From Cryptoclostridium sp036644995 (GTDB lineage: Bacteria > Bacillota > Dehalobacteriia > UBA7702), in NCBI GenBank assembly GCA_036644995.1, contig JAVXOZ010000003.1, positions 68,241 to 132,240 of the forward strand: a DNA stretch of 64,000 nt, written 5' to 3'. The notes under the pieces are model-generated. The model saw only the letters and a list, made by a program, of their open reading frames with translations. It was not told where the DNA came from and ran no database searches. Below are positions 36,320-45,580 of the stretch, one piece after another (the stretch's first letter is position 1; every line of letters begins with the position of its first letter). The translations under genes were made by a program, and so were the position numbers.

Positions 36320-36874
36320 ATGACAAGAGAAAAACAAATAAAATCTGAAGTCATGACGGAAATTGATAACAACCGTGCATTGACCCGTATTGCCCATGAA
36401 ATTTTGGAAAAAAACGACGGCAGTGAAAATTTGGTATTATTGGGCATTCGCACCCGTGGTGTTTATTTGGCAGAACGTTTAAGAAAAATTATCAGCGAAT
36501 TTGAAAATCACGATGTAGAAATGGGAATATTGGATATTACCCTTTACCGTGATGATATTGCCGCCATGGGCGCAAACCCCATAGTTCGTGAAAGTCAAGT
36601 GCCCTTTGATTTAACAGGTAAAAAGGTTATTTTAATTGACGATGTATTATATACAGGTCGCACCATTAGAGCAGCGTTAGACGCAGTTTTCGATTTGGGG
36701 CGGCCTTCTTTTATACGCTTGGCTGTGCTCCTTGACCGAGGACACAGAGAATTACCCATTCGAGCGGATTATGTTGGTAAAAACATTCCCACTTCTCATA
36801 ATGAAACCGTGGAAGTTCACTTAATGGAAAAAGACAATGAAGATAGTGTTCTTTTAGAAGAATATTTAGATTAA
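36320..36874 (+). CDS. pyrR: Pyrimidine operon regulator/uracil phosphoribosyltransferase PyrR
   Basis: 184 residues from ATG 36320 (AGAAAGG upstream); the frame reaching to 36269 runs through the terminator hairpin and is not coding. Motifs: LLGIRTRGVYLAERL, and the PRPP-binding loop VILIDDVLYTGRTIRAALDA. PyrR binds pyr mRNA to promote attenuation and has some UPRT activity. It is autoregulated through the leader at 36199. Confidence 0.95.
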   Translation: MTREKQIKSEVMTEIDNNRALTRIAHEILEKNDGSENLVLLGIRTRGVYLAERLRKIISEFENHDVEMGILDITLYRDDIAAMGANPIVRESQVPFDLTGKKVILIDDVLYTGRTIRAALDAVFDLGRPSFIRLAVLLDRGHRELPIRADYVGKNIPTSHNETVEVHLMEKDNEDSVLLEEYLD

Positions 36875-36890
36875 TAGCAGGAGGTAGAAA

Positions 36891-37820
36891 ATGGCTTTAC
36901 CAACCAAAGATTTAATAGACCTTGAGTATTTAACCCCTGAGGAAATTACGGAAATTTTGGATACCGCCAAACCTATGAAAGATGTTTTAAACCGCAAAAT
37001 TAAAACAGTTCCCGCTTTAAGAGGAAAAACCGTAGCTACCTTGTTTTATGAAAACAGCACCAGAACCAGATTATCCTTTGAATTGGCAGCAAAGTATTTG
37101 AGCGCAGGCACTTGCAATATTTCCGCCTCTGCCTCCAGCGTTGCCAAAGGTGAAAGCTTGCAGGATACGGGTAAAACCTTGGATGCCATGGGCACAGATA
37201 TAATTATCCTGCGTCATAATATGTCAGGTGCACCCAAGCTCTTGGGTGAAGGAGTAAAAGCCAGAGTTATCAATGCAGGGGACGGCACCCATGCCCATCC
37301 CACCCAAGCTCTTTTGGATATGTTCACCATCAGAGAGCGAAAAGGCGAAATAAAAGGACAAACCGTTACCATACTTGGGGATATACTCCACAGCCGTGTG
37401 GCACGTTCCAATATTTGGGGTTTAACCAAGCTTGGTGCCCATGTTCGTGTTTGCGGACCCCCCACCTTAATACCTAAGGATATTGAAAATATGGGTGTTA
37501 AAGTTTATTATGATATAGAGGAAGCCTTGGAAGGCTCCGATGTTATCAATGTTTTGCGTATCCAACTGGAACGCCAGCAAAAAGGTCTTTTCCCTTCCAT
37601 TGAGGAATATGCCAAATGCTATGCCATGACCGAAGAAAGATTAAAAAAAGCCAAAAGCGACCTTTTGGTGCTGCACCCGGGACCAATGAACAGAACCATC
37701 GAGATTCCCACCGCAGTGGCGGATTCTCCCCAGTGCTCCGTGGAGGAACAGGTAACCAACGGTGTAGCTTGCCGCATGGCATTGCTTTATCTCATGTCCG
37801 GAGGTGGCGAAGATGAGTAA
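36891..37820 (+). CDS. pyrB: Aspartate carbamoyltransferase catalytic subunit
   Basis: 309 residues. Carbamoyl-phosphate-binding FYENSTRTRLSFELAAKYL, NISASASSVAKGESLQDT, NAGDGTHAHPTQALLDMFTI and VLHPGPMNRTIEI are all intact. It condenses carbamoyl phosphate and aspartate. No pyrI regulatory gene is nearby, as expected for Gram-positives. CAGGAGG precedes the ATG; the 3' end overlaps pyrC by eight bases. Confidence 0.96.
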   Translation: MALPTKDLIDLEYLTPEEITEILDTAKPMKDVLNRKIKTVPALRGKTVATLFYENSTRTRLSFELAAKYLSAGTCNISASASSVAKGESLQDTGKTLDAMGTDIIILRHNMSGAPKLLGEGVKARVINAGDGTHAHPTQALLDMFTIRERKGEIKGQTVTILGDILHSRVARSNIWGLTKLGAHVRVCGPPTLIPKDIENMGVKVYYDIEEALEGSDVINVLRIQLERQQKGLFPSIEEYAKCYAMTEERLKKAKSDLLVLHPGPMNRTIEIPTAVADSPQCSVEEQVTNGVACRMALLYLMSGGGEDE

Positions 37821-39108
37821 ATATTTATTTAAAGGCGGTCGCATTTTAGACCCCGAAAATTCTTTGGATTTTATCGGCGATATATTGGTGGAAGATGGTT
37901 TTATAGCCAATGTTGGTGAAAAAATAAATGTAGATGACAGTGTAAAAATCATAGATGCCACAGGTAAAATAGTAGCTCCGGGCTTGGTGGATATCCATTG
38001 CCATTTAAGAGAACCCGGACACGAAAGAAAAGAAACCATAGCCACAGGCACTCGTGCCGCTGCCGCAGGTGGGTTCACAGCAATCCTGCCCATGCCCAAT
38101 ACCAAACCCGTGGCGGATAATCCCGCCGCCATTACCTATGTTAAAGATAGGGCGGAAAAAGAAGGCTTGGTAAAGGTTTATCCCATCGGTGCAATTACCA
38201 AAGCCAGTGAAGGTAAAGAATTAGCGGAGATGTCCTTTATGGCAGATGCAGGAGCCGTTGGGTTTTCAGATGATGGTAAACCTGTTTTAAACAGCCGTTT
38301 AATGCGGCTTGCCATGGAATATAGTTTGATTTTCGATTTGCCCATTATCGCCCATGAAGAAGATTTGGATTTGGTGGATGAAGGGGATATGAATGAAGGC
38401 TATATGTCCACAATATTGGGGCTGAGGGGCATACCCAAAGCCGCAGAAGAAACCATGATAGCCCGTGACATAATATTGGCAAAATTAACAGGGGCACACC
38501 TTCATATTGCCCATGTTAGCACCAAATACGGGGTGGAAATGATTAGAGAAGCCAAAGCAAAGGGCATAAAAGTCACTGCTGAGGTTACTCCCCATCATCT
38601 CACCTTAACAGATGAAGCGGTGAAAACTTTTAACACCAATACCAAGGTAAATCCGCCTTTAAGAGAGCAGGAAGATGTGGATGCCTTGATAGCAGGTTTA
38701 AAAGAAGGGGTTATAGATTGTGTGGCAACAGATCACGCTCCCCATACCATTGAGGATAAAGTGGTGGAATATCACTTTGCTGCTATGGGTATCAGCGGTT
38801 TTGAAACTGCCTTGGCTTTATTGTGGACACGCTTAGTGGCAACGGAAAAATTAACAGCCTTAGAATTAATAAATGCCATGAGTAGTGCCCCTGCCCAAAT
38901 TATGAAATTGCAAAGCGGCTCTTTAGCACCGAGCCAAAGTGCGGATATTATTATCATAGACCCCGATACAGAAAAAGCGGTTTGCAGTAAAAACTTTTAC
39001 TCAAAAGGCAAAAATACCCCTTATGAAGGGGAAAAATTAAAAGGATGGCCAATTTTGACCATGGTTAATGGTGAAATAGTTATGGAAAATGGCATGATTA
39101 AGGAGTGA
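37813..39108 (+). CDS. pyrC: Dihydroorotase
   Basis: 431 residues from ATG 37813, which has GGAGG eight bases away; an upstream GTG at 37804 is less likely. Zinc-binding VDIHCHLREPGHE, NTKPVADN, AHLHIAHVST, and VATDHAPHTIEDK with the catalytic Asp match the class I (Bacillus-type) enzyme. It closes carbamoyl-aspartate to dihydroorotate. Confidence 0.96.
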   Translation: MSKYLFKGGRILDPENSLDFIGDILVEDGFIANVGEKINVDDSVKIIDATGKIVAPGLVDIHCHLREPGHERKETIATGTRAAAAGGFTAILPMPNTKPVADNPAAITYVKDRAEKEGLVKVYPIGAITKASEGKELAEMSFMADAGAVGFSDDGKPVLNSRLMRLAMEYSLIFDLPIIAHEEDLDLVDEGDMNEGYMSTILGLRGIPKAAEETMIARDIILAKLTGAHLHIAHVSTKYGVEMIREAKAKGIKVTAEVTPHHLTLTDEAVKTFNTNTKVNPPLREQEDVDALIAGLKEGVIDCVATDHAPHTIEDKVVEYHFAAMGISGFETALALLWTRLVATEKLTALELINAMSSAPAQIMKLQSGSLAPSQSADIIIIDPDTEKAVCSKNFYSKGKNTPYEGEKLKGWPILTMVNGEIVMENGMIKE

Positions 39109-39112
39109 TACA

Positions 39113-39886
39113 GTGATAGAATCGGGAATTATTTTAAACAACGAAAAAATAGGCAAAGATATTTGGCGCATGGTGATAGAATCCCCAAATATCGCCGCCA
39201 AAGCCACAGTGGGGCAATTTGTAAATGTGCGTGTTCATGATAACTTAGAACCGCTTTTACGCCGTCCCATCAGTTTGCATGGTATAGATAAGGATAGAGG
39301 CACCATTGCTTTTCTCTACTTAGTGGTGGGCAAAGGCACAGAAATGATGACCAAAATGGAACCTCGCCAAAGTATCAATTTGGTGGGGCCTTTGGGTAAA
39401 GGCTTCAGCACGGATTTTCTCGGTGAAAATGCCTTGGTTATCGGTGGGGGGATTGGTTCTGCACCATTATATCCCCTTTTACAAGAATTGAAAAAAAATG
39501 GCAAAAAAGCTAAATTAGTGCTGGGAGCGGCTACTGATCAAAGCATAGTAGGGCTTTATCTCTATGAAGAACTTGAAGTTGAGGTGGCAATAGCCACTGA
39601 GGATGGCTCTTTGGGAGAACAGGGCTTTGTTACAGCCATTGTAGAAAAAGAATTGGCAAGTGGCAAATACGATTATATTTACACCTGCGGTCCTATTCCC
39701 ATGCTCAAAGCCATTGAAGAACTCAGTGCTAAATATAAGGTAGCTGGGGAATTATCCACCGAGGCTCATATGGGCTGTGGTTTGGGGATTTGCCTATCCT
39801 GTGCCGCCAAGGGTAAGGATGGGAAAAACCGCAAGGTCTGTCAGGATGGGCCTGTATTCAGATTGGGGGAATTGGCATATGAGTAA
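39113..39886 (+). CDS. pyrK: Dihydroorotate dehydrogenase electron-transfer subunit
   Basis: 257 residues. FAD region LLRRPISLHGID, NAD-binding GGGIGSAPLYPLLQEL, and the C-terminal [2Fe-2S] site with cysteines in HMGCGLGICLSCAAKG and VCQDGPVF. PyrK passes electrons from PyrD to NAD+, defining a class 1B enzyme. GTG start 39113 behind AAGGAG. The last eight bases overlap pyrD. Confidence 0.95.
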   Translation: MIESGIILNNEKIGKDIWRMVIESPNIAAKATVGQFVNVRVHDNLEPLLRRPISLHGIDKDRGTIAFLYLVVGKGTEMMTKMEPRQSINLVGPLGKGFSTDFLGENALVIGGGIGSAPLYPLLQELKKNGKKAKLVLGAATDQSIVGLYLYEELEVEVAIATEDGSLGEQGFVTAIVEKELASGKYDYIYTCGPIPMLKAIEELSAKYKVAGELSTEAHMGCGLGICLSCAAKGKDGKNRKVCQDGPVFRLGELAYE

Positions 39887-40805
39887 TGTAAAAACAGCCA
39901 TAAATATGGGTGGCTTAATTATGAAAAATCCTGTTACCACAGGTTCGGGCACATTTGGCTCAGGTTTGGAAATGCAGGATTATGTGGATTTAACCAAGCT
40001 GGGTGCTATCACCGTTAAAGGCACTACCTTAGAGCCAAGACCAGGCAATTCCATGCCACGTATTGCGGAAACCCCTGCTGGAATTTTAAATTCCATCGGT
40101 TTGGAAAATCCCGGAGTGGATTCTTTTATCCAAAATATTTTACCGAAAATAACGAAATTTAACACCCCCATCATTGTGAATATAGCAGGGAGTACCGTTG
40201 AGGAATACGGTAAAATTACGGAAATATTGGATAAAGAAGAAGCTGTTTCGGCTTTGGAAATCAATATTTCCTGCCCCAATGTGAAAAATGGCGGCATGGC
40301 TTTTGGCACCAACCCTGAAACTGCCTTTAATGCCATAAATAATGTGCGAAAAAATACCAAAAAACCCATCATCGCTAAATTATCCCCCAATGTAACGGAT
40401 ATTGTGGCAATGGCAAAGGTGGCAAAAGATGCAGGGGCAGATGGACTTTCCCTGATTAATACCTTATTGGGCATGAAAATAGATATTAAAAATAAAAAGC
40501 CGTTTTTGGGTAATGTCATGGGTGGACTTTCAGGCCCTGCCATTAAGCCTGTGGCATTACGCATGGTTTACCAAGTTTCCCAAGCGGTGGATTTGCCCAT
40601 TATCGGACAAGGCGGTATCTGCACTTGGGAAGATGCTGTGGAATTTTTGCTGGCAGGTGCCACTGGGGTATCTGTGGGCACAGGTAATTTCTTAGAACCC
40701 GATGCCACCATCAAAGTGGCACAGGGTATTGAACAGTATTTAATGGACAACGGCTTTAATGATGTAAATGATATTATTGGTTTAGCTTGGAAAGGGGCAA
40801 AATAA
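39879..40805 (+). CDS. pyrD: Dihydroorotate dehydrogenase 1B catalytic subunit
   Basis: 308 residues from ATG 39879; the longer frame to 39777 overlaps pyrK and is not used. FMN/substrate motifs: NPVTTGSGTFGSG, IGLENPGVDSF, EINISCPNVKNGG with the catalytic Cys, KPIIAKLSPNVTDI, GLSGPAIKPVALRMVYQV and GQGGICTWEDAVEFLLAGAT. It works with PyrK to oxidise dihydroorotate to orotate. Confidence 0.96.
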   Translation: MSNVKTAINMGGLIMKNPVTTGSGTFGSGLEMQDYVDLTKLGAITVKGTTLEPRPGNSMPRIAETPAGILNSIGLENPGVDSFIQNILPKITKFNTPIIVNIAGSTVEEYGKITEILDKEEAVSALEINISCPNVKNGGMAFGTNPETAFNAINNVRKNTKKPIIAKLSPNVTDIVAMAKVAKDAGADGLSLINTLLGMKIDIKNKKPFLGNVMGGLSGPAIKPVALRMVYQVSQAVDLPIIGQGGICTWEDAVEFLLAGATGVSVGTGNFLEPDATIKVAQGIEQYLMDNGFNDVNDIIGLAWKGAK

Positions 40806-41524
40806 TGAAAAATAAAATAATTGTGGCACTGGATGTGCCCACCAAAGAAGCAGCTTTGGAAATAGTGGAAGAATTAGGGGATTCCGTGGGAGCATACAAA
40901 ATAGGTATGCAGCTTTACAATGTTTGCGGCCCTGCTATTATAGAGGACGTTGCCGCCAGAAACGGCAAAGTTTTTTTGGATTTAAAATTTCATGATATTC
41001 CCAATACCGTGGCATCTGCATCCAGAGTAGTTGCGGATTTAGGGGTTTTCATGTTTAATGTACACGCTTGCGGTGGCTATACCATGATGGCAGAAGCCGT
41101 TAAAGCCTTGGATGATGAAGCTAAAAAATTAGGGGTGGAAAAGCCATTGCTCATTGCCGTTACGGTCCTCACCAGCATGGGACAGGATGAACTGAAAAAC
41201 GAAGTAGGGGTTGAACGTGAGATAGGTGCCCAAGTGGTGGCTCTTGCCAAATTGGCAAAAAAAGCAGGTATGGATGGGGTTGTTGCCTCACCTTTGGAAA
41301 TTAAAATGATTAGAGAAGCCTGCGGTGAAGATTTCATCATTGTTACCCCCGGTATCCGCCCGAGAGATGCAGGAGCAGACGACCAAAAACGCATTAAAAC
41401 CCCGGGTGAAGCAGTGCAGGACGGTGCGGATTATTTAGTTATCGGTCGCCCCATCACTAAAGCGGAAAATAGACCTGCTGCGGTAAAAGCCATTGTTGCA
41501 GATATTGAAGCAAGTGTAAAATAA
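40805..41524 (+). CDS. pyrF: Orotidine 5'-phosphate decarboxylase
   Basis: 239 residues, short class 1 form. IVALDVPTKEAALEIVEELG begins the barrel; catalytic FLDLKFHDIPNTVASA supplies the Asp-Lys pair; VTPGIRPRDAGADDQKR and DYLVIGRPITKAENR bind phosphate. It makes UMP from OMP. Start ATG shares a base with the pyrD stop (TAATG). The region after its stop is a partial tandem duplication. Confidence 0.96.
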   Translation: MKNKIIVALDVPTKEAALEIVEELGDSVGAYKIGMQLYNVCGPAIIEDVAARNGKVFLDLKFHDIPNTVASASRVVADLGVFMFNVHACGGYTMMAEAVKALDDEAKKLGVEKPLLIAVTVLTSMGQDELKNEVGVEREIGAQVVALAKLAKKAGMDGVVASPLEIKMIREACGEDFIIVTPGIRPRDAGADDQKRIKTPGEAVQDGADYLVIGRPITKAENRPAAVKAIVADIEASVK

Positions 41525-41588
41525 TTAAAAGATTTTAAAGTAAGTGTAAAATATAAAGTGTAATAATTAAAATTTAAGGAGAAAAATC

Positions 41589-42161
41589 ATGGAAAAAAAT
41601 GAAGTATTAGACATTTTTAAAAAATCAGGAGCATTGTTAGAAGGTCATTTTCTTTTAACCTCAGGTCGCCATTCCGATAAATATATGCAGTGTGCTCAAG
41701 TACTCCGCTTTCCCCAATATACCGAAAAACTTTGCAGCGTTATTGCTGAGGAATATAAAGATGCAGGCGTGGAAATAGTGGTTGGCCCTGCTATGGGCGG
41801 CATTATCGTAGCTTATGAAGTGGCTCGTCAATTAGGTGTGCCCAACATATTTGCCGAACGTGAAAACGGTAAAATGACTTTAAGAAGAAATTTCTCCATT
41901 GAAAAAGGACAAAAAGTTTTAGTGGTTGAAGATGTGGTAACCACCGGTGGCTCTGTGGCTGAGGTTATTGATATCGTTAAAGCCCAAGGTGGCGATGTGG
42001 TTGGTGCTGCTGTTTTGGTAGACCGCAGCAACGGCACTGTGGATTTGGGCGTAAAGCTCTGCTCGGTGCTGGCTATGGAAGTTTTAAGTTACGAAGCCCA
42101 AGATTGCCCCATGTGTAAAGCAGGGGACGGCGAACCCTACAAACCCGGTAGCCGTAAATAA
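41589..42161 (+). CDS. pyrE: Orotate phosphoribosyltransferase
   Basis: 190 residues, the form ending in a Cys/Gly tail (DCPMCKAGDGEPYKPGSRK) common in Clostridia. TSGRHSDKYMQCAQVL, GPAMGGIIVAYEVARQLG and the PRPP loop VLVVEDVVTTGGSVAEV are intact. It links orotate to PRPP. AAGGAG is present upstream. Last gene of the pyr operon. Confidence 0.95.
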   Translation: MEKNEVLDIFKKSGALLEGHFLLTSGRHSDKYMQCAQVLRFPQYTEKLCSVIAEEYKDAGVEIVVGPAMGGIIVAYEVARQLGVPNIFAERENGKMTLRRNFSIEKGQKVLVVEDVVTTGGSVAEVIDIVKAQGGDVVGAAVLVDRSNGTVDLGVKLCSVLAMEVLSYEAQDCPMCKAGDGEPYKPGSRK

Positions 42162-42311
42162 AATGTTTGGCTTTAATTTTCTTAAAAACTACTTTGTGAA
42201 ATCCCTTTAATAATTTGTTTTATGAGAAATACTTGGTGTTTATAAAGTGCTTTAACTTTAATATAATCTGTCATAAGATTATAATTTGCCATAAGCTTGC
42301 TTTATACCATT

Positions 42312-42355
42312 AAAATAGCTCCACCGTAAAGTTGATGCGGTGGAGCTATTTTTAT
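42312..42355. terminator. Bidirectional terminator between convergent genes
   Basis: The stem AAAATAGCTCCACCG pairs with 42338-42352 around an 11-base loop and is flanked by A-run and T-run on both sides. It can end the pyr operon rightward and, less certainly, the leftward envelope operon. The remaining bases of the 348-base gap show no gene. Confidence 0.88.
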
Positions 42356-42509
42356 ATTAAAAACCGACTTTAAACCTTAATGGCTTTGTCGGTGATTTTG
42401 TTCTTGGTTCTGTGATACATTTGTACTGAAAACTTTTATTAACAAACGCTATATTTTTTCTATTTAGTGTGCATTATAATTGGCAATTAAATATGGTAAA
42501 ATCATTTTT

Positions 42510-43589
42510 TTATTTGGTGTTTTTGCGAGTTTGCAAAATCGGTGTAACCTTTGATGTTTTTACCAAAGTGTGTATTTCCATAGCCGCCAAAGCCAAACCA
42601 CTGATAATTAAACATAAATAAAAGCTGATGCCACGGCTTAAAACCATGGCGGTGGAGGTTAAACCCATGGCATAAATTCCCCTAAATACTCGCAAAAATA
42701 TTCCTTCGTTTATCCCCACAGAGCCGGGTAGGGGCACAAAAGCCGTGGCTGTATATACCAAAGCTTGGAGCATGATAATCTCAAAAAAAGTAGCAGTATT
42801 TTGACCCAGTGCCAAATATATCATATATGGTACGCTAAATTGGCAAAGAAACTGCAAAAATAAAACAGGAATTACCTTAAGTAGCACCGTTAAATTTGCC
42901 TTTATCATTTTTGCACAGCGGTGATATTCTGCTATTTGTTCCGTAAAGCCTTTTATTGCTTTTTCTTTTTTTGTGTCTGACAAAATAGGTAATTTATTAA
43001 TTATTACTGTAATAAAGCCTAAAATTTTATTGGCAAATTTGGGGGAGAATATGCCAAAAATCAGAAAAGAAAGCACTGCAAAATTAAATACTATGCCAAT
43101 TAAACCAAGGATTTTTATATAAGTGGGAAATTGTGCAGCGGTGGTGAAAGTCCAAATAATAGCAGCTACCCCAAAGGTTAAAGTTACAACCTGAAAACAA
43201 GCCAATTCCAAAAGCAATATCAAAGAGGAATGGGATAGCTCTATATCATCTTTTTTCATGGCGTAAAGCTGCATTGGTTGTCCGCCTGTTGCCGATGGGG
43301 TAATGGAGCTGAAGAAAAATCCCGTAAAGGCATATTTTAAAGATTGAAAAAAAGATACCCTATAATCCAAAGTTTTCAGCAAAGTATGGAGATTGATTGC
43401 CTCGGAAAGGATAAAAACAAAGCCCAGTACAGAGCCGAGGACTAAATAAAAAGGTGAGGCGGTTTTTATGGCTTTTAATATCGCCCCAAAATCTTGACCT
43501 CGCAGCAAAATATACATGGTTAGAGCAACCAGTGCCAAAAATATTACAATATTTAAAATGGTTTTTTTAGCTGAGAGTTCTTTTTTCAT
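42510..43589 (-). CDS. LPG-synthase-TM / flippase-like membrane protein
   Basis: 359 residues from the likely start at 43589 (MKKELSAKKTIL); a longer frame to 43646 overlaps the upstream gene further. About seven or eight spans and the family motif VPLPGSVGINEGIFLRVF fit the UPF0104/LPG_synthase_TM family. Its members include the membrane half of MprF and uncharacterised lipid or glycolipid translocases. No soluble LPG synthase domain is attached. Position behind a glycolipid glycosyltransferase suggests lipid translocation, but this is inference. Confidence 0.78.
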   Translation of the reverse strand: MKKELSAKKTILNIVIFLALVALTMYILLRGQDFGAILKAIKTASPFYLVLGSVLGFVFILSEAINLHTLLKTLDYRVSFFQSLKYAFTGFFFSSITPSATGGQPMQLYAMKKDDIELSHSSLILLLELACFQVVTLTFGVAAIIWTFTTAAQFPTYIKILGLIGIVFNFAVLSFLIFGIFSPKFANKILGFITVIINKLPILSDTKKEKAIKGFTEQIAEYHRCAKMIKANLTVLLKVIPVLFLQFLCQFSVPYMIYLALGQNTATFFEIIMLQALVYTATAFVPLPGSVGINEGIFLRVFRGIYAMGLTSTAMVLSRGISFYLCLIISGLALAAMEIHTLVKTSKVTPILQTRKNTK

Positions 43590-44274
43590 AATATTTGTCC
43601 AAACTTTTAAAAGTGTAACCTTGTGCCAATAAAGCAGGTATGGCATATTGCAAAGCCCAATAGGTTTTTAAAGGTGAATCCTCGGCACCACGCCCATCAT
43701 GCAAGCAGATAATAGACCCGGGTTTTGTGCGCTTAAGCAGCTTTTCTTTAATAGTATCCGGGGTGGCTTTTATGGACCAGTCCTCTGCCATCACTTGCCA
43801 TAAAACCAGCTTTAGTTTATACTTTTTTATAAAATATAAACTACAAAGGTTAAAATCCCCCCAGGGTGGGCGATAATAATGGGGTTTTACACCCAGTTTT
43901 TCCATGGTGTTTATAGATGTTTTAAAGTCCTTTTTCATATAGCCATACCCACGCAGTAAGGCATTTTTATGCTCTGATGAGTGCAAGCCAATGGTATGCC
44001 CTTCATCTTTTATTCTACTTACTATGTCAGGGTTTTCTTGGGCAAAATTGCTAACCATAAAAAAGCAAGCTTTAATATTGTATTCCTTCAAAAGGCTTAA
44101 TATCAAAGGGGTATACTCCGCTGTGGGACCATCATCAAAGGTTAAATAAATATTTTTTCTGTTTTGTTTTTTTAAGACTTTACCAAAGTAGATTATTTTT
44201 AAAATCCCCGTGGGAATAAGGCTATAACTTAATATAAGCAATATCAAAATGCCTATAATACTTATTATTTTCAT
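43567..44274 (-). CDS. Polysaccharide deacetylase (NodB family)
   Basis: 235 residues with one N-terminal membrane anchor (IISIIGILILLILSYSLI) and an extracellular CE4 domain. All five motifs are visible: TFDDGP, HSSEH (metal His pair), RPPWGD, AEDW, and ICLHDG. It deacetylates an N-acetyl sugar, perhaps peptidoglycan or a surface glycan, outside the membrane. Its start codon overlaps the stop of the upstream glycosyltransferase (TAATG on the minus strand), and its end overlaps the next gene. Confidence 0.88.
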   Translation of the reverse strand: MKIISIIGILILLILSYSLIPTGILKIIYFGKVLKKQNRKNIYLTFDDGPTAEYTPLILSLLKEYNIKACFFMVSNFAQENPDIVSRIKDEGHTIGLHSSEHKNALLRGYGYMKKDFKTSINTMEKLGVKPHYYRPPWGDFNLCSLYFIKKYKLKLVLWQVMAEDWSIKATPDTIKEKLLKRTKPGSIICLHDGRGAEDSPLKTYWALQYAIPALLAQGYTFKSLDKYYEKRTLS

Positions 44275-45359
44275 TATGATGCCATCTTTCTTAAATAATA
44301 TTGGTCTATAACATCACTTATTTGATATTTTGCGATGGAGTTTGCCAAATCGTTCATATTATTTTGCATTTTTTTCTGTTCCACTTTATTATTAAGGAGC
44401 TGTGCAATTTCTCCAATGGTATCTTTTTGTAGTTTCCAAAAAACCTTGCCTATGTGATTTTCTTCTATAAATAGGGCATTTTGCCGCTCCTGCTCCAAAA
44501 AAGGTTCTATAATAACCATAGGGGTTTTACTGTGCAGTGCTTCAAACATGGTTATACCACCGGATTTGGTAATAATTATATCGGCTTTTTGCATATATTC
44601 GCTTACTTTATCGGTGAATCCCACTATTTCTAAATCTTTATACTTAGCAGTTAAATGATTAAAAGCCTTTTGGTTATTGCCGGTTATTACTGTTATGTGT
44701 AAATTTTCTTCGCTTTGCAGTCCTGTCATTAGTTTATCCATATCCGGTAATAAACCTAAGCCGCCACCCATAATGAGTATATTTTTTTTGTTGATATTAT
44801 TGGTTCTTGGGTTCAGATTTTTAAACTGTAATTTTACAGGTATACCCGTTACAAATACAAGGTTTTCCCCTACGCCGCTTTTTATTAACTCTGCTTTAAT
44901 ATCATTTGTTGGCACAAAATACATTTCGGTATTGGGGCTTAACCATTCTTTATGGGCGCTTATATCGGTTATGCAGGTTGCCAAAGGTATATTGCAATTT
45001 GTCTTTTTTTTGTAGGCAGAAATAAACTGGCTGCATAAAGGTAAGGTGGAAATTATAAGGTTTGGTTGCTCTTTATCTATTAGCATTTGCAGTTTGTTAA
45101 ATATTTTATTGGGTGGTGCTATTTCCACTTTTGCCTGTTCGGAAAATCTATTAACTAAATTGTATATACTATGACATTTTTCTGCTATAATATTAAAAAG
45201 ACCATATATATATTTACTGAGATTAGGAAATAAATATTGCGGTAAATCCACTATGTTTATTGCCGCATCTTTGTTGTTAGCTGTTATTTCTTGGGCAATG
45301 GCAAGTGCGGCAGCATTGTGCCCCATGCCGAATTTCCCTGTTAATATTAAAATATTCAT
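44274..45359 (-). CDS. MGDG-synthase/UgtP-like diacylglycerol glycosyltransferase
   Basis: 361 residues, GT28-type. The N-terminus LILTGKFGMGHNAAALAIAQEI matches MGDG synthase/UgtP (GxGHxxAA), and the C-terminal donor site includes ADIIITKSGGITMFEALHSKTPMVI. Family members add glucose or galactose to diacylglycerol, giving the glycolipid anchor of lipoteichoic acid in some species. Together with dlt this fits LTA synthesis, although MurG-like acceptors cannot be excluded. First gene of a three-gene leftward operon. Confidence 0.85.
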   Translation of the reverse strand: MNILILTGKFGMGHNAAALAIAQEITANNKDAAINIVDLPQYLFPNLSKYIYGLFNIIAEKCHSIYNLVNRFSEQAKVEIAPPNKIFNKLQMLIDKEQPNLIISTLPLCSQFISAYKKKTNCNIPLATCITDISAHKEWLSPNTEMYFVPTNDIKAELIKSGVGENLVFVTGIPVKLQFKNLNPRTNNINKKNILIMGGGLGLLPDMDKLMTGLQSEENLHITVITGNNQKAFNHLTAKYKDLEIVGFTDKVSEYMQKADIIITKSGGITMFEALHSKTPMVIIEPFLEQERQNALFIEENHIGKVFWKLQKDTIGEIAQLLNNKVEQKKMQNNMNDLANSIAKYQISDVIDQYYLRKMAS

Positions 45360-45425
45360 TCTGCAACCTCCTTGTGTTTACAGATTAAGTTTAACTGATT
45401 ATAATAACAGAAAACTTTAATTCCC

Positions 45426-45441
45426 ATTAAGATTTCTTAAA
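45426..45441. promoter_or_regulatory. Candidate response-regulator binding motif
   Basis: The overlapping words ATTAAGATT and ATTTCTTAAA lie 140 bases before the response regulator. Both words occur in reverse orientation upstream of dltA (20561-20569 and 20542-20551). The shared pattern suggests a common regulator, but the background is AT-rich. Confidence 0.3.
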
Positions 45442-45580
45442 CTTAGATTAAAATTGCCTACATAAATAAAATGTAGAATAAAAATATGTAATAACAAAAA
45501 AAGGCAGTAACAGCAAAATTGGGCATTTGGCTTTATAAATTAAATATTTAATTTATGATTATGAAGGGAAAATGTGAAAA

